Under the pieces are notes generated by a model. It did not search any database, was not told the DNA's origin, and worked only from the letters and a program-made list of their open reading frames with translations. Made by a program: the position numbers and the translations under genes. DNA of 64,000 nucleotides from Allobosea sp. (GTDB taxonomy: Bacteria > Pseudomonadota > Alphaproteobacteria > Rhizobiales > Kaistiaceae): NCBI GenBank assembly GCA_017307955.1, contig JAFKFV010000007.1:62001-126000 (forward strand), written 5' to 3'. Every line of letters starts with the position of its first letter. Positions within the stretch are counted from its first letter, which is position 1. This document shows positions 21,542-31,189 of the stretch, one piece after another.

Positions 21542-22439
21542 AGCGGCGGCGGCCTAGATTGACGATGAGGACGCCACCGATCGCCATGGCGCCGCCGACG
21601 AGCGAAAGCAGCGTCGGCACCTCGCCGAGCCAGACAATGCCGATCAGCGTCGCCGTCGGCGCGATCAGGTAGAGGAAGTTCGAGGCCCGTCCCGCCGAGA
21701 AGCGCTTCAGCGCCACCGCCCAGGTGAGATAGCCGACCACGGTCGGCAGGATAGCGAGATAGGCGACGGAGAGCACGGTCTCCGCCGGCGCCGACGCGAG
21801 CGCGCCGATCGCCGATGGCAAAGCCGGCGTCACGGGCAATGCGCCGATCAAGAGAATCCACGCCGTCACCGTCAGCGCCGGCATGCGGCCGAGCAGCGGC
21901 TTCTGCAGGATGGTCGATACCGACGTGCAGATGGCCGAACCGACGATCAGCAGCGCCCCGGGATCGAGCTCGAAATGCTCGCCGCGCCCGAAGGCGATGA
22001 GCCCGACGCCGCCGAACGAGACGAGCGTGCCGAGCCAGCCTGCGAGCCCGAAGCGCTCGCCGAGCAGCGGCGCCGCGATCAGCGCCACGATGACCGGATT
22101 GATCTGCAGGATGAACGAGGCCGGCCCGGCCGGGACGGTCCGTTCGCCCGTATTCAGCAGCACGGCATAGACCGAGATGAATAGCGGCCCGACAATGGCG
22201 AGGCGCAGCAGGTCGCGCTTCGAGGGCAAAGGCGGCCGCGCGATCAGGAGATAGAGGCCGGCCGGCACGGCGGCCGCGCAATAGCGCGCCGCGGCGAGCT
22301 CGATGGGCGAAAGATGCCGAAGCCCGACCCGGATCGCCGCGAAGGCCGAGGCCCAGGTGACGATCGTGACGATCACCGCGACATACGCGAGGAGGTCGTT
22401 GCGTCCGGTCTGGCCGGGAGCGGCTGCCGTGGTCGCCAT
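21540..22439 (-). CDS. EamA/DMT-family transporter
   Basis: A 299-residue inner-membrane protein with about ten hydrophobic helices in two repeated EamA halves. The first half has [21 protein letters not shown] and [15 protein letters not shown], the second [14 protein letters not shown] and [23 protein letters not shown]. Members export amino acids or other small metabolites; the substrate cannot be told from sequence. GGAG lies shortly before the ATG. Confidence 0.87.
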   Translation of the reverse strand: MATTAAAPGQTGRNDLLAYVAVIVTIVTWASAFAAIRVGLRHLSPIELAAARYCAAAVPAGLYLLIARPPLPSKRDLLRLAIVGPLFISVYAVLLNTGERTVPAGPASFILQINPVIVALIAAPLLGERFGLAGWLGTLVSFGGVGLIAFGRGEHFELDPGALLIVGSAICTSVSTILQKPLLGRMPALTVTAWILLIGALPVTPALPSAIGALASAPAETVLSVAYLAILPTVVGYLTWAVALKRFSAGRASNFLYLIAPTATLIGIVWLGEVPTLLSLVGGAMAIGGVLIVNLGRRR

Positions 22440-22525
22440 TCGCGATTCTCCCTGGCGGCAAGGTCACCGTGATAGGCCGTCCGGCGGCCCGACGCGACCC
22501 GATTTCGGCGAGGAGCTGGCCGCGC

Positions 22526-22556
22526 CAAAAACAAAGGCCGCCCGAAGGCGGCCTTT
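22526..22556 (-). terminator. Rho-independent terminator of rpsD
   Basis: A perfect 10-bp stem (AAAGGCCGCC / GGCGGCCTTT) with a CGAA loop. Read on the minus strand it is followed by TTTTT, about 24 bases after the rpsD stop. Confidence 0.85.
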
Positions 22557-22579
22557 GAGGGGGATCGAAGGATCCGAAA

Positions 22580-23197
22580 TCAGCGCGAGTAGAACTCGAC
22601 GACGAGGTTCGGTTCCATCTGGACCGGATAGGGAACGTCGGCGAGGCCCGGGGCACGGGCGAAGCGCGCGGTCATCTTGTTGTGGTCGACCTCGATGTAA
22701 TCGGGGACGTCGCGCTCGGAGAGCTGCGTGGCCTCGATCAGGATCGCGAGCTGCTTCGAGGATTCCTTGACCTCGATGAGGTCGCCGACCTTGACGCTGT
22801 AGCTGGCGATGTTCACGCGGCGGCCATTGACCTTGATATGGCCGTGCGAAATGAACTGGCGCGCGGCGAACGGGGTCGGGGCGAACTTGGCGCGATAGAC
22901 GACGGCGTCGAGACGGCTCTCGAGCAGGCCGATCAGGCTCTCGGACGAGTCGCCCTTGCGGCGCGTCGCCTCGGCATAGATCTTCCGGAACTGCTTCTCG
23001 GAGATGTTGCCGTAATAGCCCTTCAGCTTCTGCTTGGCGCGCAGCTGCGTGCCATAGTCGGAAACCTTGCCCTTGCGGCGCTGGCCATGCTGGCCGGGAC
23101 CGTATTCGCGCTTGTTGACCGGGCTCTTCGGACGGCCCCAGAGGTTCTCGCCAAGGCGACGGTCAATCTTGTGTTTGGACGAAGCACGCTTCGACAT
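22580..23197 (-). CDS. rpsD: 30S ribosomal protein S4
   Basis: A 205-residue primary rRNA-binding protein of the small subunit. It begins [21 protein letters not shown] and contains the S4 RNA-binding domain ([34 protein letters not shown]). Homologues start here, four codons inside the longest frame. It stands alone rather than in an alpha operon, as is usual in Rhizobiales. The 180 bases upstream should contain its promoter. Confidence 0.97.
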   Translation of the reverse strand: MSKRASSKHKIDRRLGENLWGRPKSPVNKREYGPGQHGQRRKGKVSDYGTQLRAKQKLKGYYGNISEKQFRKIYAEATRRKGDSSESLIGLLESRLDAVVYRAKFAPTPFAARQFISHGHIKVNGRRVNIASYSVKVGDLIEVKESSKQLAILIEATQLSERDVPDYIEVDHNKMTARFARAPGLADVPYPVQMEPNLVVEFYSR

Positions 23198-23377
23198 CGC
23201 ATATCCCATGCAAAAGAGTTCAGGGACACGCGCCCTCCTCTGCCCACCGGAGCGGACCGACAGGAAAGGACGGTGAAGTCCCTTCCACGGGTGCGTGAAA
23301 AACGCTGCGCGGGCCCGAAGGCCCGCGCGACAAGCGGCTATCTATCGAAGAGGAGCCGCCCTGTCAAACGAATGACA

Positions 23378-24616
23378 TCACTGCAGCGCCCCGGTCTCGA
23401 CCGGACGCGAGCGCGGCACGGGCACGGACGACTGCGCCACGACGACAGGGGCAGCTTCGGCCGCGACGGCGGGAGCGGCGGCCTTCGGGGCGATCGACAT
23501 CGCGACGCCCGACTCGATCGCCACATCGGGACGCGGGCGCGGCACCGGCATGTCGGCCGCGGCGACAGCGACCTCGGCGGCGGAGGCATCCACCGTCTCG
23601 GCATCGGCGCTGGCGAGCGCGCCCGGCTTCGGACGGGGAATCGGCGCCGTAGGATCGGCGACCGGCGACATCACCGGCGGCTCGATCGCCGCCGCGAGGA
23701 CGGCGGGCGCCGAGGACGCGGGAGCGGTCAGCCCGGTCGAGCGCGAGAAGGGCAGCACCGAGGCATAGACGACCTGCGGCTTGGCCACGGCCAATTCACC
23801 GGCGACCGGAGCCGCGGCGGCAACCACGGCCGGAGCCTCGGCCTTGGCGGCGGCGGGAACGGCCTTGGGCTTCGCCGTCTCGACGGATGCGATCGATGCC
23901 TGGACGACCGTCGGCGCGGCGACGGCAGGCTGCGCCTCGCCCGGCTTCGGACGCGGCGTCGGCGCCAGCACGGCGGCGAAGGCGTCCGTCGGCTTGGCCG
24001 CTGCGGAAGCCGCATCCGCGTCGCCGCTCCAGAGCCCGCCGGTCTCGGCGTCGCTCTCGACCATGGCGAGCACGGTCGGCGCCTGGCCGATCGGCTTGAA
24101 ATTGTCGACGGTGATCATCTCGTCCAGAACGCGCCGCCGCTTGGCCTCGTAGTAGTAGCCGGTTCGGTAGAGCATGTGGCCGCGCGAGATGTTGCCCTTG
24201 GCGGCCGTCAGCGAATTGGAGAGATAGGCGATGCCGAAAGCGAGATTGGTTTCGGCGTCGAGGAGGCCGGAGGGCGGCCCCTTGTATCCCATGCCCTTGG
24301 CGGTGTCGTAGCGGATCTGCATCAGGCCCCAATAGGGACCGTTGCGGGCCAGGGGGCGGTATTCGCTCTCGGTCTGCACCACCTTGCGGGCCAGCGCGAC
24401 CGGGACATTGTAGCGCTTCGCGTAATAGACGATCAGCGCATCGATCTTCGACTTTTCCTCCGCAGTCGGATAGGGCGCGGAGGAACGCGCTGCGGCGGGA
24501 GCGGCGCCGAGGCCCGCGATGACCGCGAGGCTCAGGGCGAGACCGACAATGCCGGACCGGCCGGCGAGACGTCGGATGCTCCCTTTGCGGGAGGCTTCTT
24601 CATGCGATGACGGCAT
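23378..24616 (-). CDS. Lytic transglycosylase with a long Ala/Pro-rich tail
   Basis: A 412-residue exported SLT-domain protein. After a basic N-terminus and a hydrophobic signal segment, the catalytic domain has the Glu-Ser pair E83-S84 in VVQTESEYRP, then GLMQIRYDTAKGMGY and NLAFGIAYLSNSL. It cleaves peptidoglycan between MurNAc and GlcNAc. Residues from ~190 on are low-complexity Ala/Val/Pro with four spaced PxPRPxP-type repeats (TPRPKPGE, PIPRPKPGA, PVPRPRPD, PVPRSRPV). The start at 24616 is one of several possible. Confidence 0.83.
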   Translation of the reverse strand: MPSSHEEASRKGSIRRLAGRSGIVGLALSLAVIAGLGAAPAAARSSAPYPTAEEKSKIDALIVYYAKRYNVPVALARKVVQTESEYRPLARNGPYWGLMQIRYDTAKGMGYKGPPSGLLDAETNLAFGIAYLSNSLTAAKGNISRGHMLYRTGYYYEAKRRRVLDEMITVDNFKPIGQAPTVLAMVESDAETGGLWSGDADAASAAAKPTDAFAAVLAPTPRPKPGEAQPAVAAPTVVQASIASVETAKPKAVPAAAKAEAPAVVAAAAPVAGELAVAKPQVVYASVLPFSRSTGLTAPASSAPAVLAAAIEPPVMSPVADPTAPIPRPKPGALASADAETVDASAAEVAVAAADMPVPRPRPDVAIESGVAMSIAPKAAAPAVAAEAAPVVVAQSSVPVPRSRPVETGALQ

Positions 24617-24830
24617 CGGAATCGGGTCGTCTCCGGTGTCGCGAGGGCTCGTTTGGCCGGCCCTCATCGACGCACATATTACCGGATAATTACGCTCTGC
24701 GAAGTCCCCCACGAATCCGCTTGGGTGTGGCGGCGCTGCAATGCAGGAAAATCAAGGCCTTGCCCCCTGACGCCAGGGCCTCGCGATGCCTATCTCAGGG
24801 TCACATCCCAACCCGCAGCGGAGCATATCC

Positions 24831-25865
24831 ATGCCGAAACTCGGCCAGACGCCGCTCTCCGTCCTCGACCTTTCGCCCGTACGCGCCGGCGGCACCATCG
24901 CCGACGCCTTCGCCCGCACTGTGGACCTCGCCCGCCATGTCGAGCGCCTCGGCTTCAACCGCTTCTGGCTGGCCGAACATCACAACATGCCCGGCATCGC
25001 CTCTTCCGCGACCGCGGTGCTGATCGGCCATGTCGCCGGCGCCACCAGCCGCATCCGCGTCGGCTCCGGCGGCGTCATGCTGCCGAACCACGCGCCGATC
25101 GTCATCGCCGAGCAGTTCGGCACGCTGGAGGCGCTCTATCCCGGCCGCATCGATCTCGGTCTCGGCCGCGCGCCGGGCACCGATCCGCTGACGACGCGCG
25201 CGCTCCGCCGCGACCTTGCCGATGACGACAACGCCTTCCCGAAGAATGTGCAGGAACTGCTCGCGCTGCTTGCGCCGGCCGGCGAGAACCAGAAGGTACG
25301 CGCGGTCCCGGGGGCCGGCTCCAATGTTCCGGTCTGGCTGCTCGGCTCGTCGACCTTCAGCGCCCAGCTCTCGGCGCTGCTCGGCCTCCCCTTCGCCTTC
25401 GCCAGCCATTTCGCGCCGCAGCGGCTGATGGAGGCGATCGAGGTGCATCGCCACTATTTCCGGCCGTCCGAATATCTCGAGAAGCCCTATATCATGGTCG
25501 GCCTACCGGTCGTCGCCGCCGACAGCGACGAGCGCGCCCAATATCTCGCGACGACGCAGCACCAGCGGCTGGTCAATCTCGTGCGCGGCAAGCCGACCGT
25601 GCTGCTGCCGCCGGTGGAGAGCATGGACGGGCTCTGGGACGAGCGGGAGGAGGCCTATGTGCGCTCGCATCTCGGCGTCGCGGCGATCGGCGGCCCCGAG
25701 ACCGTGCGCCGTCATCTCGAGCGCATGCTGGCCGAGACGGGAGCGGACGAACTCATCGTCACCTCCGACTTCTACGACCATGCCGACCGGCTGCGATCCT
25801 TCGACATCCTGGCCGAGCTCAAGGCAGCCGACGCGACCGTGGAGCCCGTCCGCGCGGCGGGATGA
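24831..25865 (+). CDS. LLM-class flavin-dependent oxidoreductase (luciferase-like)
   Basis: A 344-residue TIM-barrel FMN/F420-type monooxygenase of the bacterial luciferase family. Key blocks are [60 protein letters not shown] (split in the fold) and [16 protein letters not shown]. This subgroup is typically annotated as 'alkane 1-monooxygenase-like' with no proven substrate. The ATG at 24831 has GGAG upstream. It is followed after 72 bases by the glycosyltransferase cluster. Confidence 0.88.
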   Translation: MPKLGQTPLSVLDLSPVRAGGTIADAFARTVDLARHVERLGFNRFWLAEHHNMPGIASSATAVLIGHVAGATSRIRVGSGGVMLPNHAPIVIAEQFGTLEALYPGRIDLGLGRAPGTDPLTTRALRRDLADDDNAFPKNVQELLALLAPAGENQKVRAVPGAGSNVPVWLLGSSTFSAQLSALLGLPFAFASHFAPQRLMEAIEVHRHYFRPSEYLEKPYIMVGLPVVAADSDERAQYLATTQHQRLVNLVRGKPTVLLPPVESMDGLWDEREEAYVRSHLGVAAIGGPETVRRHLERMLAETGADELIVTSDFYDHADRLRSFDILAELKAADATVEPVRAAG

Positions 25866-25937
25866 CATTCGGATCGATCCTGCTAGTTTGCGCTCGTTTC
25901 GGCGGGGCATGGCGTCCCGCCGCCGGAGCCGGGGTGT

Positions 25938-26909
25938 ATGGCGGAGCGGATCACGGTCGTCGTGCCGGTCTTTAACGAAGCGGCGGGACTGCCGCTTTTC
26001 GTGCAGCGCCTGACGCCGGTCATGGACGGGCTCGGCGTCGACTGGAGCGTGCTGTTCGTCAATGACGGCTCGTCCGACGGCACGCTGGAACGCCTGAAGC
26101 GCCTCAACGAGGACGATCCGCGCTTCACCGCCATTTCGCTCAGCCGCAATTTCGGCAAGGAAACGGCGATCGCCGCCGGCCTGCATTATGCCGACGCCGA
26201 CGCCGTCATCCTCATGGATGGCGATACGCAACATCCGCCGGAGATGATCCCGGCCTTTGTCGAGCGCTGGCGCGAAGGCTACGAGGTCGTGCTCGGCTCG
26301 CGCGAGGGCATGGCCGAGGAAGGCGCGCTGCGCCGCTTCTATTCGCGCGGCTTCCACGCCCTCTTCCGTCTCATCGCGGCGACGCGGCTGCCGCGCGGCG
26401 CCGTCGATTTCCTGCTGCTCGACCGGCGCGCCGTCGACGCCATGAACCGCCTCGGCGAGCGCTCGCGCTTCTCCAAGGGCCTCTATGCCTGGATCGGCTA
26501 TCGCCAGACGACGGTGCCCTTCGCCGTGGGCGGCCGGGCGGCGGGCAAGTCGAGCTTCAATTTCCGCCGGCTGCTCGGCTTCGCGGTCGACGGCATCGCT
26601 TCCTTCTCGACCGTGCCGCTCAAGGTCTGGTCCTATCTCGGCCTCGTCGTCTCCGCCTTCGCCATGGTCTATGCGGTGCTCTTTCTGATCCGCACCCTGG
26701 TATCGGGCACCGACCAGCCCGGCTTCCCGTCGCTGATCGTGTCGATCATGTTCTTCTCCGGCGTGCAGCTCATCTCGCTTGGCGTGCTCGGCGAATATGT
26801 CGCGCGCATCTATGAGGAGGTGAAGCGCCGGCCGCTGTTCCTGATCGGCGAGGAGATCGGCGTCAGCGAGCCCAAGCAAGGGCGCCGCGCCGGCGACATG
26901 CCCTCGTGA
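25938..26909 (+). CDS. Polyprenyl-phosphate glycosyltransferase, GT2 family (GtrB/ArnC/FlmF type)
   Basis: A 323-residue GT2 enzyme with a C-terminal membrane anchor of two helices (LKVWSYLGLVVSAFAMVYAVLF and the segment before GVLGEYVARIYEE). The fold starts ITVVVPVFNEAAGLP. The nucleotide-sugar site has VNDGSSDGT, and the metal motif is LMDGDTQHPPE. This subfamily moves a sugar from a UDP- or GDP-sugar to undecaprenyl phosphate at the cytoplasmic face. Its stop overlaps the next start (GTGA), so it heads a coupled three-gene operon with a YdjC deacetylase and GtrA. Confidence 0.9.
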   Translation: MAERITVVVPVFNEAAGLPLFVQRLTPVMDGLGVDWSVLFVNDGSSDGTLERLKRLNEDDPRFTAISLSRNFGKETAIAAGLHYADADAVILMDGDTQHPPEMIPAFVERWREGYEVVLGSREGMAEEGALRRFYSRGFHALFRLIAATRLPRGAVDFLLLDRRAVDAMNRLGERSRFSKGLYAWIGYRQTTVPFAVGGRAAGKSSFNFRRLLGFAVDGIASFSTVPLKVWSYLGLVVSAFAMVYAVLFLIRTLVSGTDQPGFPSLIVSIMFFSGVQLISLGVLGEYVARIYEEVKRRPLFLIGEEIGVSEPKQGRRAGDMPS

Positions 26910-27751
26910 ACGCGCACGTCGTCCTCTCCGCCGACGACTATGCGATCTCGCCTTCCGTTTCCGAGGGCATTCTCGAGTTGGTCGCCGCCGGCCGGCTTTC
27001 GGCGACCGCCGCGATGGTCACCTGGCCGGGCTGGCCAGCCGAGGCAGCGCCGCTCGTCGCCGAGAAGCACCGCGTCGCAATCGGCCTGCATCTCAATCTC
27101 ACGGCCGGCGCCCCGCTCGGGCCGATGCCGCGGCTCGCGCCCTCGGGCGCCCTGCCCTCGCCGGGCCTGTTCCTCAAGGGTGGCGCGCGCGGGGCCGATG
27201 TCGAAATTGCCGCCGAGATCGGCCGCCAGCTCGACCGCTTCGAGGACGCGGCAGGGATGGTGCCCGATTTCGTCGACGGCCATCACCATGTGCATATCTT
27301 TCCGCCGGTTCGCCGAGCGCTCATCGCGGCGCTGCGCAGCCGCTATCCCGGCCACCCGCCCCTCGTCCGCGACCCGGGCGACCGGATCCCGCGCATCCTG
27401 GCGCGCCGGCATTTCCTGGTGAAGGCGGCCGGCGTCGCCTGGCACGCGCGCGGTCTCGCCCGGGACCTCGCGGAAGCGGCCCTCCCGACCAATGACGGCT
27501 TTTCCGGCTTCTCCGGTTTTTCGGCGGCGACGCCCTATGACAACGAGATCGACATCGCGCTGGTGGCCCGCGGCGCGCGGCCGCTGATGATGTGCCATCC
27601 CGGCCGCGTCGATGCCATGCTCGGTGCGCGCGACACGATCACCCATCGCCGCGTGCAGGAACTCGAGGCGCTGCTGGCGCGCCGCGATATCAACGCATGG
27701 CTCTGGCGCTGCCGCCGCGACGGCGACGGGCGCGTTCTGTGGTGGCAATGA
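26906..27751 (+). CDS. YdjC/ChbG/HpnK-family carbohydrate deacetylase
   Basis: A 281-residue polysaccharide-deacetylase-like hydrolase starting with GTG. The metal site is seen as SADDYAISPSVSEGI (Asp pair), LHLNLTAGAPLG (His) and DGHHHVHIFPPV (His cluster). Family members remove acetyl groups from chitobiose (ChbG), a hopanoid precursor (HpnK), or undecaprenyl-phosphate-GalNAc (NaxD of Francisella). Coupling by overlapping codons to a GT2 enzyme upstream and GtrA downstream favours a lipid-linked sugar as substrate; that is inference. Confidence 0.88.
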   Translation: MNAHVVLSADDYAISPSVSEGILELVAAGRLSATAAMVTWPGWPAEAAPLVAEKHRVAIGLHLNLTAGAPLGPMPRLAPSGALPSPGLFLKGGARGADVEIAAEIGRQLDRFEDAAGMVPDFVDGHHHVHIFPPVRRALIAALRSRYPGHPPLVRDPGDRIPRILARRHFLVKAAGVAWHARGLARDLAEAALPTNDGFSGFSGFSAATPYDNEIDIALVARGARPLMMCHPGRVDAMLGARDTITHRRVQELEALLARRDINAWLWRCRRDGDGRVLWWQ

Positions 27752-28170
27752 TGATCAGGCGAGCGCTTTCCGACCCGCGGCTGCGCCATCTCGTGCATTT
27801 CCTGATCGCCGGCTTCAGCGCCTTCTTCGTCGATGCCGCGATGCTGCAGCTCCTGATCGCCGCCGGCCTCGGCCCGCTGGTGGCGCGCCCGTTCGCGATC
27901 CTGACGGCGATGGTCGTCGGCTGGCTGATCAACCGCACCTGGACCTTCCCGATGCCGGGCCGGCCGCGCCTGCGCGAATTCATGCGCTACGCCACCGTCG
28001 CCTCGGTCGCGTCGGTCATCAATTACGGCGTCTATGCCGCGATCCTCATCATCTGGCCCGCGACGTTGCCCTTCGTCGCGCTGGTGATCGCGACGGCGAT
28101 TTCCACCTTCGCGTCCTATTCGGGCTATCGCTTCTTCACCTTCCGCCATCGTCCGAAGCCGTCCGCCTGA
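27748..28170 (+). CDS. GtrA-family membrane protein (candidate polyprenyl-phosphate-sugar flippase)
   Basis: A 140-residue protein with four hydrophobic helices and the GtrA pattern: RHLVHFLIAGFSAFFVDAAML, WLINRTWTFP, RYATVASVASVINYGVYA and a final FASYSGYRFFTFRH. GtrA proteins are thought to flip or help make lipid-linked sugars. It overlaps the deacetylase stop by four bases (ATGA). Its 3' end overlaps that of the convergent GT87 gene by 35 bases. Confidence 0.9.
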   Translation: MMIRRALSDPRLRHLVHFLIAGFSAFFVDAAMLQLLIAAGLGPLVARPFAILTAMVVGWLINRTWTFPMPGRPRLREFMRYATVASVASVINYGVYAAILIIWPATLPFVALVIATAISTFASYSGYRFFTFRHRPKPSA

Positions 28171-29335
28171 GGCAGTCGGCCACGAGAAACGGCAGGTAGA
28201 CGAGGCAGAGCAGCGGATCCCACCAGAGATCCGTCGCCCGCAGCATCGCGGTGCCGAGACCGCCCGCGGCCAGCATGACCGCGAGCACGGAATAGAGGAT
28301 CGGCCGCTTGCGCTCGCCATCGGCGCTCCAGCCGAGCACGGTGGCGATGCCGAGCGTCGCGCCGAGCATCAGATAGGTCTGCGCCTCGGTGCGCGGGCTC
28401 ATCAGCATCAGATAGACGACCGACAGCGCGTAGAGATTGATCATGCCGCGCACGCGGCCGTTGCGGCGGAGCGCGACGGCGCCGAGCGCCAGCGTCGCCA
28501 GCGCCGCGATGATGCGCATGACGGTGAGCAGGCTTTCCGGCGCGACGATGCCGAGCTTGCCGAGAAGGCCGGTGATGTCGGACCAGCGGCCGAGATCCGG
28601 CGCACCGGCGATCAGCACCTTGTGGATGCCGAGGCCATAGAGCTCCAGCGCCCGTGACGGGTCGGGATGGAGAAGCGGCAGCGCCATCAGGACGACAAGC
28701 GCCACGACGAGCCGGCCGATCACTGCCGGCTGCAGCGCGGCGACGAGCAGGATATAGACGATGGCGAGCGGCTTCAGCGCGAAGGCGAGCGCCAGCAGGA
28801 TGCCGGCCGACCACCAGCGCCGCTCGATCACGGCGACGGTCGCGATCAGCATCAGCGCGTAGAGGATGGTCGTCGCCTGGCCGTTGCGCAGCGAATTGGC
28901 CGCGCCCGGCAGCGCCACGAGCAGCGCCACGCCGGCCGAGAGCCAGACCGTGCGCCGGTCGAAGCGCGGCAGCGCCACGCGCAGCGTCTCGGCGACGCCG
29001 AAAGCGAGCAGCCCGGCCGAGACGGCGCGCCAGGCGATGTCGCCGAGCTGCGGCCCGAGCAGCGCGAAAGGCGTGTAGAGGACGGCGAAGCTCGGCAGAT
29101 AGATGAAGCCGGCGGTGCCCTCGCCGAAGATGTCCTGCCCCGCCCACCAGCCGAGCGAGCCGACGCGGTAGATCGGCACGACGCTGCGCGCTTCGGGGTT
29201 GATGAAGACCATCACGAAGACGACGAGGTTCAGGATGGTGAAGAGGGCGAGCCCGACGCCGCCGAGATGAAGGGTCCAGGGCGCGGGCGGCGCCGGGACG
29301 CGGCTGCCGTCCTGCGCGCGGTGGTCAGTGATCAT
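28136..29335 (-). CDS. GT87/DUF2029-type membrane glycosyltransferase
   Basis: A 399-residue polytopic membrane protein with about ten helices, resembling the C-type (polyprenyl-phosphate-sugar dependent) transferases of GT87/DUF2029. A periplasmic loop after helix 1 carries RVGSLGWWAGQDIFGEGTAGFIYLP (typical YLP-type motif), with AFALKPLAIVYILL and MSPRTEAQTYL further on. It would transfer the lipid-linked sugar made by the convergent operon onto a periplasmic acceptor. It converges with a 35-base overlap on gtrA; the acceptor is unknown. Confidence 0.75.
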   Translation of the reverse strand: MITDHRAQDGSRVPAPPAPWTLHLGGVGLALFTILNLVVFVMVFINPEARSVVPIYRVGSLGWWAGQDIFGEGTAGFIYLPSFAVLYTPFALLGPQLGDIAWRAVSAGLLAFGVAETLRVALPRFDRRTVWLSAGVALLVALPGAANSLRNGQATTILYALMLIATVAVIERRWWSAGILLALAFALKPLAIVYILLVAALQPAVIGRLVVALVVLMALPLLHPDPSRALELYGLGIHKVLIAGAPDLGRWSDITGLLGKLGIVAPESLLTVMRIIAALATLALGAVALRRNGRVRGMINLYALSVVYLMLMSPRTEAQTYLMLGATLGIATVLGWSADGERKRPILYSVLAVMLAAGGLGTAMLRATDLWWDPLLCLVYLPFLVADCLRRTASDDGGR

Positions 29336-29402
29336 GTGAGATTGAGCTTCTTGCCGATGTCCCGCCCCCGAGGCGCGGCAACCTAAGCCCGCCTGACGCG
29401 GC

Positions 29403-30203
29403 TCACAAGGGCTCGCCGGATTCGGCCGCCAGCCCGAAGTTTTCGAGCAGCGGCACCAGCGTCGGCGACCACGCCTTGCCCGAGGAGAGCCGCGCGCTGC
29501 CGGGGACGCGCATCATGCTCGGCGTCTCGTCGAGGCCGAGCAGCGACACGACCCGCCGCGCGATCGCATCCGCCGGATCGATCCACGCTACCGGCCAGGG
29601 CGCGATGCGGCGGAAGCGATCGATGAGGAACGGGTAATGCGTGCAGGCCAGCACGACCGCATCGGTGCGCTTGCCGGCGATGTCGACGAAGGCCGGCCCG
29701 ATCTCCGCGAGGATCGCCGCGTCGTCCACCGCCTCGCCGCGCATCGCGCCCTCGGCGAGCGGCGCCAGTTCGTAGGAGCCGACGAGCCGGACATGGCAGG
29801 CCTGTGCGAAGTCGCGGATGAGGGCGCGGGTATAGTCGCGCCGCATGGTTCCGGGCGTCGCCAGCACGCCGATGACGCCGCTCTTGGTGCGCTCCGCCGC
29901 CGGCTTGATGGCCGGGACCGTGCCGACAAACGGGACCGCATGCGCCGCGCGCAGCGCCGGAAGGACGAGCGTCGAAGCCGTGTTGCAGGCGATGACGACC
30001 GCGTCGGGCCGGTAGCGGTCGATCAGCCGTCCGACCAGAGCGACCACATGGTCTCCGAGCGGCCCCTCCTCCCAGTCGCCATAGGGAAAGGCCTTGTCGT
30101 CGGCGACATAATGGATGCCCGCCTGCGGCACGCGCCGCCTGATCTCGGCGAGGACCGAGAGGCCGCCGATGCCCGAATCGAACACCAGCAGACGGACGCT
30201 CAT
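29403..30203 (-). CDS. murI: Glutamate racemase
   Basis: A 266-residue Asp/Glu racemase making D-glutamate for peptidoglycan. The two catalytic cysteines are C73 in [14 protein letters not shown] and the one in [14 protein letters not shown]. The N-terminal [18 protein letters not shown] carries the substrate Asp-Ser. It follows the TrmJ-type gene by 13 bases on the same strand, and the two are probably co-transcribed. Confidence 0.95.
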   Translation of the reverse strand: MSVRLLVFDSGIGGLSVLAEIRRRVPQAGIHYVADDKAFPYGDWEEGPLGDHVVALVGRLIDRYRPDAVVIACNTASTLVLPALRAAHAVPFVGTVPAIKPAAERTKSGVIGVLATPGTMRRDYTRALIRDFAQACHVRLVGSYELAPLAEGAMRGEAVDDAAILAEIGPAFVDIAGKRTDAVVLACTHYPFLIDRFRRIAPWPVAWIDPADAIARRVVSLLGLDETPSMMRVPGSARLSSGKAWSPTLVPLLENFGLAAESGEPL

Positions 30204-30216
30204 GACGGACGGACGC

Positions 30217-31044
30217 TCATGGCGTCCCCTCCTCGTCCGTCTCGCGGCTCGTCGTCAGCGATCCGTCGCTGCGCCGCCGCGGCCGGGTCGGGCGATTCTC
30301 GAGCGCCGCGATGACGCCCCGCATCGTCCGGATATCCTGCTCGGTGAAAGACGCCTTGGTCAGCATCGCGCGCAGCGTCTGCACGACGACCGGCTTCTTC
30401 TCGGCCGGGCGGAAGAAGGTCACCGCGTCGAGCGCGCGCTCGAGATGCTCGAAGAGGCCGAGCAGTTCTTCCTTGCTCGCCGGCCGGCTGGGGTTCGGCG
30501 TCTGGAAGGGCAAGCCGCCATCCTCCTCGGAGAGCCCGCTGCGCCGCCACTCATAGCCGAGGATCAGCACCGCCTGCGCGATATTGAGCGAGGCGAAGCG
30601 CGGATCGACCGGCAGCGTGACGATCTCGTCGCAGAGCGAGATCTCCTCGTTGAAGAGCCCGACCCGCTCGCGCCCGAACAGGATGCCGGTGCCGGTGCCC
30701 GCCGTAGCATGGCCGCGCAGGATCGCCGCCGCCGAGGCCGGACCGCGCACCGTCTTCACGATCTCGCGCGAGCGCGCCGTCGTCGCGATGAGAAAGCCGA
30801 GATCGGCCACGGCTTCGGCGAGGCTGTCGAAGACGCGGATGCGGTCGAAGACATGATCGGCTCTACTCGCGGCGCGGCGTGCGCTCTCGTTCGGCCAGCC
30901 GTCGCGCGGATTGACGATGCGCAGGTCGCCGAGGCCGAAATTCGCCATGGCGCGGGCCGCCGTTCCGATATTCTCGCCGAGCTGCGGCTCGACGAGGATG
31001 ATGGCAGGGCCATCGGCGAGAAGGCGGTCGGCGTTCTGGGTCAT
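30217..31044 (-). CDS. SPOUT tRNA/rRNA 2'-O-methyltransferase (TrmJ/LasT type)
   Basis: A 275-residue SpoU-family RNA methylase. Motif 1 is [21 protein letters not shown] (Asn/Arg of motif 1). Motif 2 is [16 protein letters not shown], and motif 3 is [19 protein letters not shown]. This pattern fits TrmJ, which methylates position 32 of tRNA. If so, it would target the same anticodon-loop base that TtcA thiolates elsewhere in this window. The C-terminal 100 residues form the dimer/tRNA domain. It is placed upstream of murI. Confidence 0.85.
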   Translation of the reverse strand: MTQNADRLLADGPAIILVEPQLGENIGTAARAMANFGLGDLRIVNPRDGWPNESARRAASRADHVFDRIRVFDSLAEAVADLGFLIATTARSREIVKTVRGPASAAAILRGHATAGTGTGILFGRERVGLFNEEISLCDEIVTLPVDPRFASLNIAQAVLILGYEWRRSGLSEEDGGLPFQTPNPSRPASKEELLGLFEHLERALDAVTFFRPAEKKPVVVQTLRAMLTKASFTEQDIRTMRGVIAALENRPTRPRRRSDGSLTTSRETDEEGTP

Positions 31045-31189
31045 CGGCAGGAGGGGCTCGGGTTTTCCCGTTCCCTAGCGCATCGCTCCGCGCCGTTCCA
31101 GTCGCGCCGGGTGGGGCGCCGCGTCGCCGTCATTGTGCTGAAGCCAGACTCGGTTCAGAATCGCCCGCGGAGCTAGGGAGTATCAAGCC

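Noticed and set aside
20248..22656. Reverse-strand frame of 802 codons over the alcohol dehydrogenase and DMT genes
   Set aside because: It joins antisense sequence of one gene to an alternative frame of another; no coherent domain.
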